Assembly: GCF_014206975.1 (NCBI RefSeq)
Contig: NZ_JACHOU010000021.1
Location: 16,361 to 80,360 of the forward strand
DNA length: 64,000 nucleotides
Direction: 5' to 3'
Source: Aminobacter aganoensis
Lineage (GTDB): Bacteria > Pseudomonadota > Alphaproteobacteria > Rhizobiales > Rhizobiaceae
The position numbers and the translations under genes were made by a program. Shown in pieces: positions 1 through 8,814 of the stretch (position 1 is the first letter of the stretch; the number at the start of each line of letters is the position of its first letter). The notes beneath the pieces were generated by a model. That model was not told the origin of the DNA. It worked only from the letters and a program-made list of their open reading frames with translations, and searched no databases.

Positions 1-153
1 ACCTCCGTCGACGGCATGACCGCCGACTTCTACCACTACGACATGAATTTCCTCGGCCAGGCCGCGACCCGCATCATCAACGAAGTCCGCGGCATCAACC
101 GCGTCGTCTACGACGTCACCTCCAAGCCGCCCGGCACGATCGAGTGGGAGTGA
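1..153 (+). CDS. guaA: GMP synthase (glutamine-hydrolysing), C-terminal fragment
   Basis: This is the last 50 codons of a gene whose start lies outside the window, open from base 1 to a TGA at 151-153. The peptide ends in PPGTIEWE, the nearly invariant C-terminus of GuaA, preceded by the dimerisation-domain stretch with [20 protein letters not shown]. GuaA converts XMP to GMP with glutamine and ATP in purine synthesis. The gene is a housekeeping gene and its 3' end is an integration target for some ICEs. An integrase follows 315 bases downstream in the same direction, so the reading frame seen here is probably the copy restored by the element's attachment core. Confidence 0.93.
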   Translation, partial: TSVDGMTADFYHYDMNFLGQAATRIINEVRGINRVVYDVTSKPPGTIEWE

Positions 154-468
154 CCCGGCGTCCTTCAGGGCGTTTCGCGGTCAATCGCTAAACCAACCTA
201 TCTCATTGAAAATAAAATAAAAAGGTCTCGCCATCTATCGCGGCCTATCGTCCCAAAGCGCGACCATTTGACGGTATTGCTGACGGTATTTGGATTTTCG
301 TCAACGAGCCGCTTTCCAAATACCGTCAGCGCTGCAACACCAAGCAGCGCGTCGATTTAGAAGCTAACATGCTGATATTGAAGTGAAATAATAATTGGTT
401 GACGGTATTTCGCGTGACGGTAAAAATAGGCCATTCGACGGGGTGCTTGACGTCGAAAGGCCTTTCCG
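154..468. other. Left attachment region (attL side) with integrase arm-type repeats
   Basis: This gene-free stretch separates guaA from the integrase. It contains the decamer TGACGGTATT three times on the + strand (269-278, 281-290, 400-409), once on the - strand (319-328), and a shortened copy TGACGGTAAA at 415-424. Repeated short sites of this kind next to a tyrosine integrase are typical arm-type binding sites for the integrase or its directionality factor. The core crossover is expected at or just inside the guaA end, but it cannot be delimited without the right end. The cluster also overlaps the likely integrase promoter, so binding could regulate int. Confidence 0.65.
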
Positions 469-1722
469 ATGCTGACCGATCTCGCTCTTAAGAAGCTGAA
501 ACCAAAAGACAAATTGTACAAGCTGTCGGATCGTGACGGTATGTACGTTGTCGTCGCGCCCTCGGGGTTGATTACCTTCCGCTATGACTATCGTCTCAAC
601 GATCGCCGCGAGACGTTGACCATCGGGCGCTACGGCCTGGACGGCATTGGCCTGTCCGAAGCCAGAGACCGATGCACGGCTGCGAGGAAGCTGGTGGCCG
701 AAGGGCAATCCCCGGCTCTCGATAAGCAACGCAAGAAGCGGCGCCTGACACCTGCGTCGAGCTTCAAGGAGGTCGGCAGGCGCTGGCTGAAAGAGGCGCG
801 CATGGCCGAGAGCACGCGATCCATGCGGAAGACAATCTTTGACCGCGACATCCTGCCGACATGGAAGAACCGGTTGCTGACCGAAATCACACCCGAGGAT
901 GTGCGGACGCTCTGTCACAAGGTGAAGGATCGCGGCGCGCCGGCTACTGCCATCCATGTCCGCGATATCGTCAAACAGGTCTACGGTTTCGCGATTCTCC
1001 ACGGCGAGAAGATAGGCAACCCGACCGATGACGTAGCCCCCGCCTCGATCGCAACCTTCGTCGCCAGGGACCGCGCGCTCACGCCGACCGAGATCCGCAT
1101 CATGCTCCAGGAACTGGAGCATGTGCCGACGCTGCCCACCATCCGTCTCGGGTTGAGGCTGATCCTGCTGACAATGGTGCGGAAAAGCGAACTTCTGGAG
1201 GCGACCTGGGACGAGGTCGATTTCGAGAATGCGGTGTGGAGCATCCCGAAGGAGCGCATGAAACGCGGCAAGCCCCACAACGTCTATCTGTCGCAGCAGT
1301 CGCTCGACATCATGATCGCGCTCAAGACCTGCGCTGCGAACTCGCGCTACGTACTGCCGTCGCGCTACGATGCAGACGAGACGATGTCGAAAGCTACGTT
1401 CAACCGCATCACCATGGCCATCATCGAGCGGGCGAAAAAGAAGGGTCTCGCGCTGCAACCGTTCACGGTTCACGATCTGCGCCGGACCGGCTCGACCTTG
1501 CTCCACGAGCTTGGCTTCAACAGCGACTGGATCGAGAAGTGCCTCGCTCACGAGGAGCGACGTTCGTCCCGCAGCGTCTACAACAAGGCCGAATATGAGC
1601 AGCAGCGACGCCATATGCTGCAGGAGTGGGCGAACATGATCGACGCTTGGGTTGCTGGCCAGAGAAGGACGCCGGTGCTCTATCCACCCTCGATGCATCC
1701 GTCAGCTTCGGAGGCCGCGTGA
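469..1722 (+). CDS. Site-specific tyrosine integrase of the P4 family, IntG-like
   Basis: This is a 417-residue integrase that would insert the ICE into guaA and, with an excisionase, remove it. The N-terminus (about 1-90) matches the arm-binding DUF4102 fold. A SAM-like core-binding domain follows at about 95-190, and the catalytic domain begins near 200. Visible catalytic residues are R238 in MVRKSELL, H335 and R338 in VHDLRRTG, H361, and the nucleophile Y371 in SRSVYNKAEY, i.e. the R-H-R-H-Y set. Length is normal for the family. It is transcribed away from guaA. The name IntG rests on target-site knowledge of Mesorhizobium ICEs, not on alignment. A long antisense frame across it is a shadow. 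Confidence 0.92.
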   Translation: MLTDLALKKLKPKDKLYKLSDRDGMYVVVAPSGLITFRYDYRLNDRRETLTIGRYGLDGIGLSEARDRCTAARKLVAEGQSPALDKQRKKRRLTPASSFKEVGRRWLKEARMAESTRSMRKTIFDRDILPTWKNRLLTEITPEDVRTLCHKVKDRGAPATAIHVRDIVKQVYGFAILHGEKIGNPTDDVAPASIATFVARDRALTPTEIRIMLQELEHVPTLPTIRLGLRLILLTMVRKSELLEATWDEVDFENAVWSIPKERMKRGKPHNVYLSQQSLDIMIALKTCAANSRYVLPSRYDADETMSKATFNRITMAIIERAKKKGLALQPFTVHDLRRTGSTLLHELGFNSDWIEKCLAHEERRSSRSVYNKAEYEQQRRHMLQEWANMIDAWVAGQRRTPVLYPPSMHPSASEAA

Positions 1723-1819
1723 TCCGATCCCGGATTGCGAAAAACGGGTTGTCGGCGGGCGCGCCCGACTTAATGTCGTCGGAGGAGCTGCCGCGCGGCG
1801 CAGTTTTCCGTGGCTGCAG

Positions 1820-2185
1820 CTATCCTCGAACCGGCCGTGTTCTGCGCTTGCGCACGTCCGGCGCCGGTGCGCACTTGATCCGCTCGGCATCTGACGCTTG
1901 CCGGCGCTCCTCGATCCAGGCTTCGACCTCCGCCAGATCCCAGACCACGCAGCGCGACGTCAGGTAGAAGCGCCGCGGAAATTCGCCGCGCTGCTCCATT
2001 TCGTAGATGGTCGTGTCGGCCAGTGGCACGATCATGCGAAGTTCGGGTCGCCGCACGGTTCGCTTCATGGCCGTGCGCAAAGAGGCATAAGAGTCCGACG
2101 GCGCGTCGTCGCCATCTGGCGCGGCAAGCTTCTTCTCCCGCGCCTGTTGCGGATTTTGGTTCCCAGCATCCGCTGTTCCGGTCAT
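1820..2185 (-). CDS. AlpA/MerR-like helix-turn-helix regulator, possible excisionase
   Basis: A small basic protein of about 121 residues. The central part, with LRMIVPLADTTIYEMEQRGEFPRRF and later VVWDLAEVEAWIEERR, has the order found in AlpA-type winged HTH proteins: 'LADTTIY' helix, 'G-F-P' wing and 'W-D-xxEVxxWI' end. These proteins act as phage and ICE excisionases or integrase activators. It lies tail-to-tail with the integrase, 97 bases apart. The frame can be extended upstream to a GTG at 2194; I chose the ATG at 2185, although no good ribosome site is visible for either. A second, more convincing RdfS-like excisionase lies at 24.1 kb, so this one may have a different role. Confidence 0.7.
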   Translation of the reverse strand: MTGTADAGNQNPQQAREKKLAAPDGDDAPSDSYASLRTAMKRTVRRPELRMIVPLADTTIYEMEQRGEFPRRFYLTSRCVVWDLAEVEAWIEERRQASDAERIKCAPAPDVRKRRTRPVRG

Positions 2186-2412
2186 AGCAATCACCAGATC
2201 AAATTGGACCTGGAGCGAATGATGCGGCTCAGCGTCAAAAATGGAAGTCCAATTGCCGACCCAGTCGGCAACGAACTGCTCTGACCTACAAATAGGATAC
2301 TTGCGCTGCCTGTGTCTCGTCGATGATCTAAGCGCACCGAGGGATCGAGTCAGAGGTCCAATCTGGTCATACTGTCACTAGGTTCTCATTTCGGGGTAGC
2401 GTGGCGATCGGG

Positions 2413-4866
2413 TCACTTCTGTTTCACCTTGAGATTCAGGTTTACGGCAGTACATTGGCAACGTAGAGATTCCGGGCTGCCGCCGCGAGGCGTGACATAA
2501 AGCCAAGACTGACAGTCCTTGCAGCGCAGGCACTCCAGCAGTTCCTTGAACGCTGTGACAACAGGCTCGAAATCTTTCTTTCCAAAGTTGGCCCACTCAT
2601 TGTAGTGCACCGCCTTGTTGACAGCCCATTGCTCGACATTGCTTGCACCGCTCGAACCGGAGAGCGTGGTCTTACGTTCCAACGCTGCTTCCTTTGCGAT
2701 GACATTGCCCCATGACTGCGCCACATCCGCAGCCTTCCCGTACAGGTCTTTGACGCGCGAGAGGACGCTGGGCAGGAGTTCGCCCAGCTCATAGTTGCCG
2801 TCAGCCCGGAAGACTGGACGCGCGCCAAGTTGGTCCGCGAGATGACGTGACGCATACTCCAAGTGATGACGCAGCCCATGAGCGGCCGTCTCGACTTTTC
2901 CCTTGGCGAGAGCGGCCGCGATCTCATCCCAGATATCGGCGTTCGACTCGACAAGCGGACCTGTGTCCACCGTCCAGCTATGAAACGCCAGCGAGGTCTT
3001 CGCGGTGACAAGCCCGGCCGATCTCATCTGTTCCGCCCAGAGGCGATCGTGGGTTGTGATGATAAATTGCGTGTCGGGAAAGTGCGTCTTCAACAGCTTG
3101 CAGAACTGATAGCGATGCCCCGAGTCGACCGACATGACGACATCATCCAGTAGGGCGATGGTGAAGTTCTTTCCAAACATGCGTTTCATCAGGGCGAGGT
3201 AGAGACACACCCCCATGCCGTCCTGATGCCCTTCGCTGTGGTAGGCTCCGGGTGGAAAAAGGCCACGCTCATAGAAGTTCACGTCGAAATCGAGCCGCCC
3301 TTCGCTCGGCGTCAGCTTCGCGGTGAACTTCACCTCATCGCCCTCGTTGATCAGGCGGTAGAAAGTGCTGAAATCGTCCTGAACAGCCTCATAGAGCGCA
3401 TTCAACTCGTCTTCCATGGCGCGGCAATAGGTATCGTAGGCCGCCTTCCCAGAGGTGCTGGCAACCTTCGCCGCCTCGTTCTTCCGCATGGCGTCGCGGT
3501 AGTCATTAAGCCGGAGCTGCGCTGTCGTGAGGAATGTCTGCGCTTCGATGGCCGCGCTTTGATCAGGCTTCGCCTGAACTTTGGCTTCCAGCTCGGCAAG
3601 CTTGGAAGGGAATTCCGTGGGCATTCTGGACCATCCATCCGCCAGGCGATCCTTCAAACCGATCAGCCCATCGAAATTGGAAAGCTGCCCCTTCAGCTGC
3701 TGCAGATCCGTTCCCCAAGCGGTTATGAGCTCGGCACAGACAGCATCGCCTTCAGCCTTTGCGATCCTGAGAGCATTTCTGAGCAGGCCCAACAGGGTGT
3801 CCGCGTGCTGGGCGATCGCAGCTCCACTCTTGAGGAGAGAGGTCTGAAGCGTGCCTGCATCCTCGGATTTTGCGAGCTTCGCCTTGAGATGACCAAGCAG
3901 ATGGTCCTCATCCGGCCATGGATGATCGCAAAGCGGGCACTCGGGGCCGTCGACCAGGTCAAGGCCTTTCTCGACCAGTGAACGGCGTTGTAGCGCCCGA
4001 AGCAGAGCCGGATCACCTTCGAGCGTCGCGATACCCGCGAGGATGGCAGTGGCATCATCCTTTGCCGAGTCCGCAAGCTTGCCGAGCACATCTGACGTCG
4101 CCTTCAGGTCACGCAGCACGGATTGCTTATTGAACTCGGGGAGCTTGTCGGCATCCGACAGGCCCGCATCCAACTGCGTGTCGGATGTCAGCTTTTCAAG
4201 TTTCGGAAGGCCGAGCGCTTCGCGCTTTGGATTGACAGCGGCCAGCAGCTCGCTCGCTCCGGAGGTCGCGATTTGCAGGTGGCGCTGCAATGTATCTCGG
4301 CTCGACTGAACAAGATTCGATGCGGACTTGTGGGCAGTCTGAAGCTTGTTCTGCGCCGTGTTGAGCGCTGCGCGCGTTTGCCCGATTTCCTCCAGCTTTA
4401 GGATCGCTTGGATTTCCTCGGAGCGCTTTGTCGGCTCGACGAGAATGAAACGCAGAATGTCGCGCCGGGCGAGCGTGACTTCAGGATGATCGGCAATTTC
4501 GGCGAGCGCTGCCTTCACATCGGAATCGGCCGGCACAATCTTGGGTTTGCTGGGCGCGGAGACTTTCCGCGTGAGCGTTGCCGACTTGCCAAGCGCTGGG
4601 ATGAAAACCTTCAATTCCACAAAGGCGGCGTCCGGGAACTTGACCTTGTCGACATGAGGGCCGTGCTCTGAAACCGAGAGGCCCTTGGTGCCCCGTCCAG
4701 TGAGGCGGCCTATCTCTCCGGTGAGCCCGAATTCGATCGCGTCGATGACACCGCTTTTGCCGGAGCCGTTCGGACCAGAGATCGCGAAGGTCCCTTTCCC
4801 AAAGTCGATATCAAGCTTGCGGATTCCACGGACCTCTTCGATGTGGGCGGTTTCGAGTTTAATCAC
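2413..4866 (-). CDS. SMC/Rad50-like AAA ATPase with C-terminal zinc ribbon
   Basis: An 817-residue ABC-type ATPase of the RecF/SMC kind. Walker A is GPNGSGKS at residues 31-38. A long helical middle carries a CPLCDHPW zinc-hook-like motif near residue 310. The distal nucleotide domain has a Walker B region (ALLDDVVMSVDSGH) and the switch histidine in FIITTHDR. The C-terminus adds four cysteines (CLRCKDC and RCQC) that look like a zinc ribbon. Such proteins occur in several anti-phage systems as sensors or nuclease-partner ATPases; the precise system is not recognised. The start is a GTG overlapping the TGA of a small upstream frame (GTGA), implying translational coupling. It is divergent from the Z1 gene. 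Confidence 0.75.
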   Translation of the reverse strand: MIKLETAHIEEVRGIRKLDIDFGKGTFAISGPNGSGKSGVIDAIEFGLTGEIGRLTGRGTKGLSVSEHGPHVDKVKFPDAAFVELKVFIPALGKSATLTRKVSAPSKPKIVPADSDVKAALAEIADHPEVTLARRDILRFILVEPTKRSEEIQAILKLEEIGQTRAALNTAQNKLQTAHKSASNLVQSSRDTLQRHLQIATSGASELLAAVNPKREALGLPKLEKLTSDTQLDAGLSDADKLPEFNKQSVLRDLKATSDVLGKLADSAKDDATAILAGIATLEGDPALLRALQRRSLVEKGLDLVDGPECPLCDHPWPDEDHLLGHLKAKLAKSEDAGTLQTSLLKSGAAIAQHADTLLGLLRNALRIAKAEGDAVCAELITAWGTDLQQLKGQLSNFDGLIGLKDRLADGWSRMPTEFPSKLAELEAKVQAKPDQSAAIEAQTFLTTAQLRLNDYRDAMRKNEAAKVASTSGKAAYDTYCRAMEDELNALYEAVQDDFSTFYRLINEGDEVKFTAKLTPSEGRLDFDVNFYERGLFPPGAYHSEGHQDGMGVCLYLALMKRMFGKNFTIALLDDVVMSVDSGHRYQFCKLLKTHFPDTQFIITTHDRLWAEQMRSAGLVTAKTSLAFHSWTVDTGPLVESNADIWDEIAAALAKGKVETAAHGLRHHLEYASRHLADQLGARPVFRADGNYELGELLPSVLSRVKDLYGKAADVAQSWGNVIAKEAALERKTTLSGSSGASNVEQWAVNKAVHYNEWANFGKKDFEPVVTAFKELLECLRCKDCQSWLYVTPRGGSPESLRCQCTAVNLNLKVKQK

Positions 4867-5039
4867 TTCACTTCACCGCCAATCGGGGCCGTAAAGATTT
4901 TCACAAAATCATCAGCCTTCGGTTTCTTGGCGTCGGCCAGCAATTTTCGGATTTGTTCGATCTTCTCGGGATCGACTTCCTTGCCTTCCGCGAGCGACGA
5001 AAGAAATTACTCTGCAATTTTCGCCTGCAGCGTTGCCAT
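4863..5039 (-). pseudogene. Small upstream partner of the SMC-like ATPase, interrupted by an in-frame stop
   Basis: Reading from the ATG at 5039 gives MATLQAKIAE, then TAA at 5007-5009, then the same frame continues FLSSLAEGKEVDPEKIEQI and so on to a natural TGA at 4863-4865. The whole frame is 58 codons. The downstream part is well-formed coding sequence (charged amphipathic helix, no further stop), and its stop overlaps the GTG start of the ATPase. I therefore read it as a real small gene with a nonsense mutation at codon 11, probably from a GAA or CAA codon. I see no convincing ATG or GTG restart soon after the stop. No family is recognised. If the partner is needed, the ATPase system may be crippled. 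Confidence 0.5.
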
Positions 5040-5467
5040 GAGGACTCACTTTTTGACTACAAAGCCCACTTTAATTGTAGCGTAAGGTTAGTTCACAAAA
5101 AATGGGATTGGAGGTGGTCAATCGCTCTAATCATCCACGGCGCTCGGGCCATCCGTCTGTTGGGAATCAGACCGCCATCGAAGGTCTCCATCGCGTTAGG
5201 CGAGGCGTCTCGCTGCGCGAGTCATGCGGCGCACCTTTGGGCACTGCGGTCCAACCGTGGCCTCGGCGGCCCCTGAAGCCATCGGGCTGCGTTTCACGTC
5301 CTCGGGATCGATCTCATTGGCATGGGTGAGCGGAAAGCGAACCGATCAGCCCTGTTTGGTTGCCCCGGCGACCCAGACTCATGATGCGGGAAATCTTGCT
5401 GAACCACTGGGACGCGATACGAGGCGTACGCACCAGAAAAGGGCGTCACAGGTGTTGACAAATATCA

Positions 5468-5502
5468 TGTGAGTGATACTCACAGTGTGACAAATGCTCA
5501 CA
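5468..5502 (+). promoter_or_regulatory. Tandem 17-bp inverted-repeat operators before the Z1 gene
   Basis: Two 17-bp dyads lie side by side just upstream of the ATG at 5513. The first (5468-5484) is TGTGAGT-GAT-ACTCACA, a perfect 7-bp arm repeat. The second (5486-5502) is TGTGA-N7-TCACA. They share outer half-sites and are separated by one base. A TTGACA hexamer at 5455-5460 could be a -35 box, placing the dyads over the promoter and leader. The downstream protein itself begins with a helix-turn-helix domain, so autoregulation is the simplest reading. The rest of 5040-5467 shows no gene. Confidence 0.6.
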
Positions 5503-5512
5503 GGCGGTTGAT

Positions 5513-7852
5513 ATGGACAACGATTTAGTAGGCATCAACGAAATCGCGGCGATGGCGGAAGTGACCACTCAAGCCGTGGCCAACTGGCGAGTGCGCTCGT
5601 CCGACTTCCCGCAGCCGTTGAAAGAGCTGGCTTCAGGCCCAGTCTTTCGCCGGACACAAATTCGGGCTTGGCTCAAGCGCAACAATCGCAAGCTAGGATC
5701 GCTCGGCGCTTCGTCGTCGTACTATGCACGTCTCAAAAGCTTCCGTAATGACGACGATGCACTTTCGGAACGCATTGAGGAAATCGTCACCGAGCTCGAA
5801 ACCGCGTCGACCACAGGGGACAAGCCGGGCATGCTTCTCGGTAAGATCCAGTCAGGGAAGACACGCGGTTTCGTCGGGGTCATCGCACGCGCCTTCGACC
5901 GCGGCTTCGATATGGCCGTCGTGCTGACCAAAGGCACCAAAACGCTCTCGGCCCAGACGGTTCGCCGACTTGAGGCGGACTTCAAGGAATTCATCGAGGA
6001 CGATGAGTTCCTGGTGGTCGACATCATGAACCTTCCCGGCACCCTGCGCCGCAGCGAGCTGCGCCGGAAAGTCGTGATAGTAGCCAAGAAGCAGGCGCGG
6101 AATCTTGACCGCCTCATCGAGTTCATCGACGCTCATGAGGACTTGCATGATCGCAAAGTGCTGCTGGTCGACGACGAGGCCGATCTGGCCAGTGTCCGCT
6201 TCGTCCGCAAGACCGGCGATCCGAACATCAATCAAGGCACCATCGCCGATCAGATCGATAAGCTTCGCGACAAAACCCAGGGAATCGCCTTTTTACAGGT
6301 TACAGCAACGCCCTACTCTCTCTACCTCCAGCCGGAAGGCTATGACGACGCCACGAACAACAGTTCGAGCTACGTGTTCAAGCCTAAGCGCCCTGCCTTC
6401 ACTAAGCTCCTGCCGATCCATTCCGGCTACGTCGGCGGAGACGACTATTTTGGCCCCTTCGACACAGATGATCCGCGGTCGAAGCTGATCGTGGAAGTCA
6501 CCGAGCAGGAACAGGACGCGCTCCGTCGAGCCGACAAGCGACGCATCAGCTCCAACAATGTCCTCGAAAGCGACAATGTCATTGGTTTGCGCCGCGCGAT
6601 CATCACCTTTGTCGTGGCGGTCGGCGTTCGGCAGTGGCAGCAGCGTGAGGCCGGAGACCGGCCGAAGAAGTACGCGATGGTGATCCACAATGATATCCAG
6701 CGCGCTGCCCACGCGTGGCAGGATCAGGTGATCGATTGGATTTTTAGCGCCATTGTCGATGCCGCAGAGAACGATCCCGATCGGTTGCGTCCGCTGTTCG
6801 ACGGGGCTTTCGACGATCTCGAGACTTCTGTGCTTGCGGACAAGGGACGCATGCCGCCGCGCGACGAAGCTTTCGACGCCTTCATCGATGCCTTGCAGAG
6901 CGATGACGTAGTGGTCGAGAAGGTAAACTCCGACACCGACGTCATGGCTTTGCTGGATGCTAATGCCGAGCTCAAACTGCGCACGCCCTACAACATATGG
7001 GTTGGTGGCAACATTCTCGATCGCGGCATCACGATCCCGAACCTGATCTCCTTTTATTATGGCCGAAATCCCAAGACGATGCAGGCGGATACAGTGCTCC
7101 AGCACTCGCGCATGTACGGCAATCGCGACCGGCGCGATCTGGCTGTCACGCGCTTCTATACCTCGCGTGCCGTCTATGACCGGCTCTACACAATCAATGC
7201 CCTTGAGAATTCGCTGCGCAACGCGTTCGAAACCGGTGCTCACGACGCCGGAGTGGTGTTCATCCAGTCGGACGCCGCCCGTCGCGTTCGCCCATGCGCA
7301 CCGAACAAGATTCTGCTCAGCGATGTGGTCGCTGTGTCACCCAACGACATGCTCCTACCCAGCGACTTTCAGACCAAGGGCGGTGCGGTCATGACGAAGA
7401 TCCAGACGGAGCTTGATCGGTTGATCAAGCCTGAGTGGCGGAGCATCGACGACTTCGTTTTGGTTGACCGCAAGATCGCCCTGGCCATCATCGACGCCAT
7501 CCAGCAAAGCATGGAATTTGACACGGTTGAGTTCGAGTGGGACGCGATGCGCGGTCTGATAGACTATTACGCCGATGTGGCGCAGGGCGGCGATGGTAAG
7601 ATCCTGCTCTGGGTCGAGACGGGAAGGAAACTCTCACGGTCCGGATCGGGCGACAAGTCCGGCCGTTCGATCCTTGGTACCGCGCTCCGCAAAAAAGTGC
7701 TGGACGAACCGCGGTCGAAGCCGGCGCTGATCCTGCTCCAGCAGGAAGGCGGCCGAGATCTCGGTTGGACCGCACACAAGTTCTGGTGGCCCCTGTTCGC
7801 CGCACCCACCGACGCGGAGCCCTGCGTGTTTGCGACAAAGGTCGCCGCTTAG
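5513..7852 (+). CDS. Z1-domain helicase-like protein with N-terminal helix-turn-helix
   Basis: A 779-residue protein. Residues 5-60 (GINEIAAMAEVTTQAVANW, then a G-P-V-F-R wing) form a MerR/AlpA-like DNA-binding domain. The rest is a Z1 module, a superfamily-2-like NTPase: P-loop GKIQSGKT at 110-117, acidic DDEAD box at about 220-224, and a late motif with QHSRMYGNRDRR near residue 530 acting like helicase motif VI. Z1 proteins are known from defence loci together with cytosine methyltransferases, Vsr nickases and various nucleases, which matches this neighbourhood. An HTH fused to Z1 is unusual to my knowledge. The gene is followed 44 bases later by an HNH nuclease gene, probably co-transcribed. 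Confidence 0.85.
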   Translation: MDNDLVGINEIAAMAEVTTQAVANWRVRSSDFPQPLKELASGPVFRRTQIRAWLKRNNRKLGSLGASSSYYARLKSFRNDDDALSERIEEIVTELETASTTGDKPGMLLGKIQSGKTRGFVGVIARAFDRGFDMAVVLTKGTKTLSAQTVRRLEADFKEFIEDDEFLVVDIMNLPGTLRRSELRRKVVIVAKKQARNLDRLIEFIDAHEDLHDRKVLLVDDEADLASVRFVRKTGDPNINQGTIADQIDKLRDKTQGIAFLQVTATPYSLYLQPEGYDDATNNSSSYVFKPKRPAFTKLLPIHSGYVGGDDYFGPFDTDDPRSKLIVEVTEQEQDALRRADKRRISSNNVLESDNVIGLRRAIITFVVAVGVRQWQQREAGDRPKKYAMVIHNDIQRAAHAWQDQVIDWIFSAIVDAAENDPDRLRPLFDGAFDDLETSVLADKGRMPPRDEAFDAFIDALQSDDVVVEKVNSDTDVMALLDANAELKLRTPYNIWVGGNILDRGITIPNLISFYYGRNPKTMQADTVLQHSRMYGNRDRRDLAVTRFYTSRAVYDRLYTINALENSLRNAFETGAHDAGVVFIQSDAARRVRPCAPNKILLSDVVAVSPNDMLLPSDFQTKGGAVMTKIQTELDRLIKPEWRSIDDFVLVDRKIALAIIDAIQQSMEFDTVEFEWDAMRGLIDYYADVAQGGDGKILLWVETGRKLSRSGSGDKSGRSILGTALRKKVLDEPRSKPALILLQQEGGRDLGWTAHKFWWPLFAAPTDAEPCVFATKVAA

Positions 7853-7896
7853 CTGCCTGATCAATTGGCAGGGAACTGCCCAGTCTGGAGGGCAAC

Positions 7897-8658
7897 ATGG
7901 CCGACAAGCGGAAATTTTACTACGAAGCGAGAGGTTTCAGCGTCTACTATTTCGCCAACGCAGTCTTCAACATCGTGAACGAATCCGGCTCGTACCTGCG
8001 AGGCATCGAGGATGTCCTTGGCGATGCTCAGACAATGATGCTCATGCGCCCGTTCCATCGCTTCACAAACCTGCATCATTTCCTAGAAGCGATTATCCGA
8101 CAGATAGTTGAGGAAGAGGTTGAACGGCTCGACGAGGACAAGCCTCGGTTCTTGCGGAAATTCCTGTCGACCTATCGAGTGCCATTTTCCCCCAATGATC
8201 TCGAGGACGAAGACTCCTTCTACGACTTCACCGCAGAGTCTGATCGATACCACAATGCTCTCGAAGAGTTGGCCGACGAGGTGTTTCACGTTCTGTTCAA
8301 CGACGTCGGCTTCCTGCAAACTTTCAACAGGCTTTGCTCCGGCCATATCGAGACGTCAGGTTTCGGCGCTGAACTCACAACCAGGACTGGGCAGCTTAAA
8401 CGAGTGGCGATCCCGATGTGGGCACGGCGCGCTATCTTTCATCGCGACAAGGGCGAATGCCGTGAGTGCAAGCGGAGTTTGGCTGCAACCGTGAATCAAA
8501 TGGAGACCGAACGTTACGATCACATCGTCCCATTGGCTCGCTTCGGAGCGAACGATGTCACAAATCTGCAGTTGCTGTGCGAAGCATGCAATTCGAAGAA
8601 GGCTGCCGCGATGCAATCCGTTTCGCCCTTGTACCCGCGGGCTATAATTCCGCGCTGA
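7897..8658 (+). CDS. HNH endonuclease
   Basis: A 253-residue protein with an HNH nuclease domain at the C-terminus (about 175-240). Zinc-binding pairs CRECK and CEACN bracket the ββα core with YDHIVPLARFGANDVTNLQLL, which contains the catalytic His and the conserved Asn. The first 170 residues are unassigned, rich in acidic and aromatic residues, and may sense a partner or substrate. The ATG at 7897 has a good ribosome site (GGAGGG) eight bases upstream. It follows the Z1 gene closely on the same strand, so the pair may form an effector-motor unit. It is convergent with the GIY-YIG gene. Confidence 0.82.
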   Translation: MADKRKFYYEARGFSVYYFANAVFNIVNESGSYLRGIEDVLGDAQTMMLMRPFHRFTNLHHFLEAIIRQIVEEEVERLDEDKPRFLRKFLSTYRVPFSPNDLEDEDSFYDFTAESDRYHNALEELADEVFHVLFNDVGFLQTFNRLCSGHIETSGFGAELTTRTGQLKRVAIPMWARRAIFHRDKGECRECKRSLAATVNQMETERYDHIVPLARFGANDVTNLQLLCEACNSKKAAAMQSVSPLYPRAIIPR

Positions 8659-8814
8659 GAAAAGTGCCTATCTGGAATCCCACACTGTCGGACGTCCCGC
8701 CCGCCTCGAGCAGGGCCGCCTATTGCGGGCACGACGCCCGACATTCTGAGCGATCTTGGCGCGCCAATAGTTGGCGTTGTCTTTAGGCATCCGAGCCGCG
8801 GGCGGATCTGCGAG

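Noticed and set aside
364..1698. 444-residue frame antisense to the integrase
   Set aside because: It mirrors high-GC third-position bias of the integrase gene, has no domain logic and no ribosome site.
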